Source: Candidatus Albibeggiatoa sp. nov. NOAA
GTDB taxonomy: Bacteria; Pseudomonadota; Gammaproteobacteria; Beggiatoales; Beggiatoaceae
Direction: 5' to 3'
Assembly (NCBI GenBank): GCA_025800385.1
Contig: JAOXRS010000193.1
Span: forward strand, 1-64,000
Length of the DNA: 64,000 nucleotides
This document shows positions 63,249 to 64,000 of this stretch, piece after piece (within the stretch, counting starts at the first letter, position 1; the number at the start of each line of letters is the position of its first letter). Made by a program: the position numbers and the translations under genes. The notes beneath the pieces are model-generated. The model was given only the letters and a program-made list of their open reading frames with translations, made no database searches and was not told the DNA's origin.

Positions 63249-64000
63249 ATGTGGAAAAAGTGGCTATTTCCAACCATTGTTGCACTTGTGATTGCTGGCT
63301 TAGTCATTCCGTATTGGGTGGGGCTAAAGGCGGAACATGAATTTTCTGTGCTGAAACAGACTTTACCCGTTGTCGGCGAATGGCATCCTGTGGGTGCGAA
63401 TTATGAGCGTGGTTGGTTTCAATCTCAAGCGCAAACCACCTTCCGCCCTGAGCAACTGGATCAAACCTATGTGACGTTCAATCATGATATTCAGCATAGT
63501 ATCACCCCATTTCAACCCACCACGATTAATACCACTTTACAAACCGATGGTGAAACCCAGAGCTTTTTACAATATATTTTTGCGGGGCGTTCGCCTTTTA
63601 TCATGAAAACCGATATTTATTTGTCGAGCGGTACGAGTTATTTGCAAGTCGCGCCTTTTTCTATGCGCCAAGGGGAACAAGCATTTATCTGGCAAGGTTT
63701 ACAAGGACAAATCAACTTTGGCTTAAATGGGGAATATTTAGAAAATCAGTTTGTAATACCTGAATTTAGTTTACAAACTCAATACGGCAAAATTGAATTA
63801 CAAGGTATCCAGCTTAATGGACAAGCGAAACAAAACAGACAGCTTTACGTTGGGCAATTACAGCTCCAAGTTGAGAAAGTAGCGACATTGAGTTCAGGCC
63901 AATCCCCCATGCAATTAAATAAAATTCAAGTGATTGCGAATAATGATTTGGTTGACGATTATTTAAATTTTGCTGTTCATGCACAAGCGCAGGATTTACA
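63249..64000 (+). CDS. YdgA-like (DUF945) protein, partial
   Basis: An open frame starts at ATG 63249, with AGGA nine bases upstream, and runs off the window after about 250 codons. A single N-terminal membrane helix (residues 5-25) is followed by the DUF945 pattern: WVGLKAEHEFSVL then NYERGWFQSQAQTTF. DUF945/YdgA proteins are anchored in the inner membrane with a large periplasmic part; function is not defined. The C-terminus is missing because of the window edge. Confidence 0.8.
   Translation, partial: MWKKWLFPTIVALVIAGLVIPYWVGLKAEHEFSVLKQTLPVVGEWHPVGANYERGWFQSQAQTTFRPEQLDQTYVTFNHDIQHSITPFQPTTINTTLQTDGETQSFLQYIFAGRSPFIMKTDIYLSSGTSYLQVAPFSMRQGEQAFIWQGLQGQINFGLNGEYLENQFVIPEFSLQTQYGKIELQGIQLNGQAKQNRQLYVGQLQLQVEKVATLSSGQSPMQLNKIQVIANNDLVDDYLNFAVHAQAQDL

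Overview
The window is AT-rich chromosomal DNA from a gammaproteobacterium. HflD, an oligopeptidase A (PrlC), a NudF-type Nudix enzyme, an E. coli-type two-domain MetG, a Slt70 transglycosylase and YbaK point to Gammaproteobacteria. A class I PHA synthase, a DUF928 protein, degraded transposases and very large modular secreted proteins would fit a filamentous sulfur oxidiser of the Beggiatoaceae/Thiotrichales kind. That family-level placement is inference from gene content, not shown by a marker tree. No rRNA, tRNA or CRISPR array was found.

Layout. 1-299 is the 5' part of a small exported protein reading leftward. 0.5-12.4 kb holds housekeeping genes: metG, a DUF2304 membrane protein with prlC, hflD, a type II thioesterase, polA (minus strand) and a membrane-anchored seven-repeat WD40 protein. 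12.4-28.8 kb is taken up by two enormous leftward genes for exported modular proteins (2177 and 3138 aa). Both have a seven-repeat beta-propeller-like head (FG-GAP in one, RCC1 in the other), a leucine-rich-repeat segment with a plant-receptor-like cap, fibronectin III domains, two InlB-like repeats with paired cysteines, a turn-rich strand region, LPPE-type helical repeats and a closely matching C-terminal domain. The larger one also carries three tandem beta-helix cassettes. 29-35.7 kb holds nudF convergent with a leftward chemosensory operon, cheY-cheA-cheW-mcp. 36-42.2 kb carries slt, an FKBP isomerase, an orphan ParA ATPase, a patch of broken transposases and phaC.

42.3-57 kb is almost all leftward: a MoxR-type ATPase, a CNNM/CorC-type transporter, hisI-tadA, an M-N/C-D portion of a Xanthomonas-type type II secretion operon preceded by O-antigen polymerase/ligase and flippase genes, and a CHASE2-GGNEF-EAL protein. 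Two small rightward genes (an exported protein of unknown function and a DUF697 protein) sit between yfjD and tadA. 57-59.1 kb is an arsenic operon, arsR-permease-arsC-thioredoxin-like, with a clear promoter/operator. 59.2-64 kb reads rightward: an Sfp-type phosphopantetheinyl transferase, ybaK, exported DUF928 and DUF4189 proteins, an AEC transporter, and a YdgA-like (DUF945) protein cut by the window edge.

The functional themes are cell-surface and exported proteins (giant adhesin-like proteins, type II secretion parts, polysaccharide assembly), signal transduction (chemosensory operon, c-di-GMP phosphodiesterase) and storage (PHA). The most unusual item is the pair of giant paralogues: they keep one C-terminal module while exchanging N-terminal propeller modules. 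A second genome-wide style feature is a set of gene-end hairpins that lack a classical U-tract.
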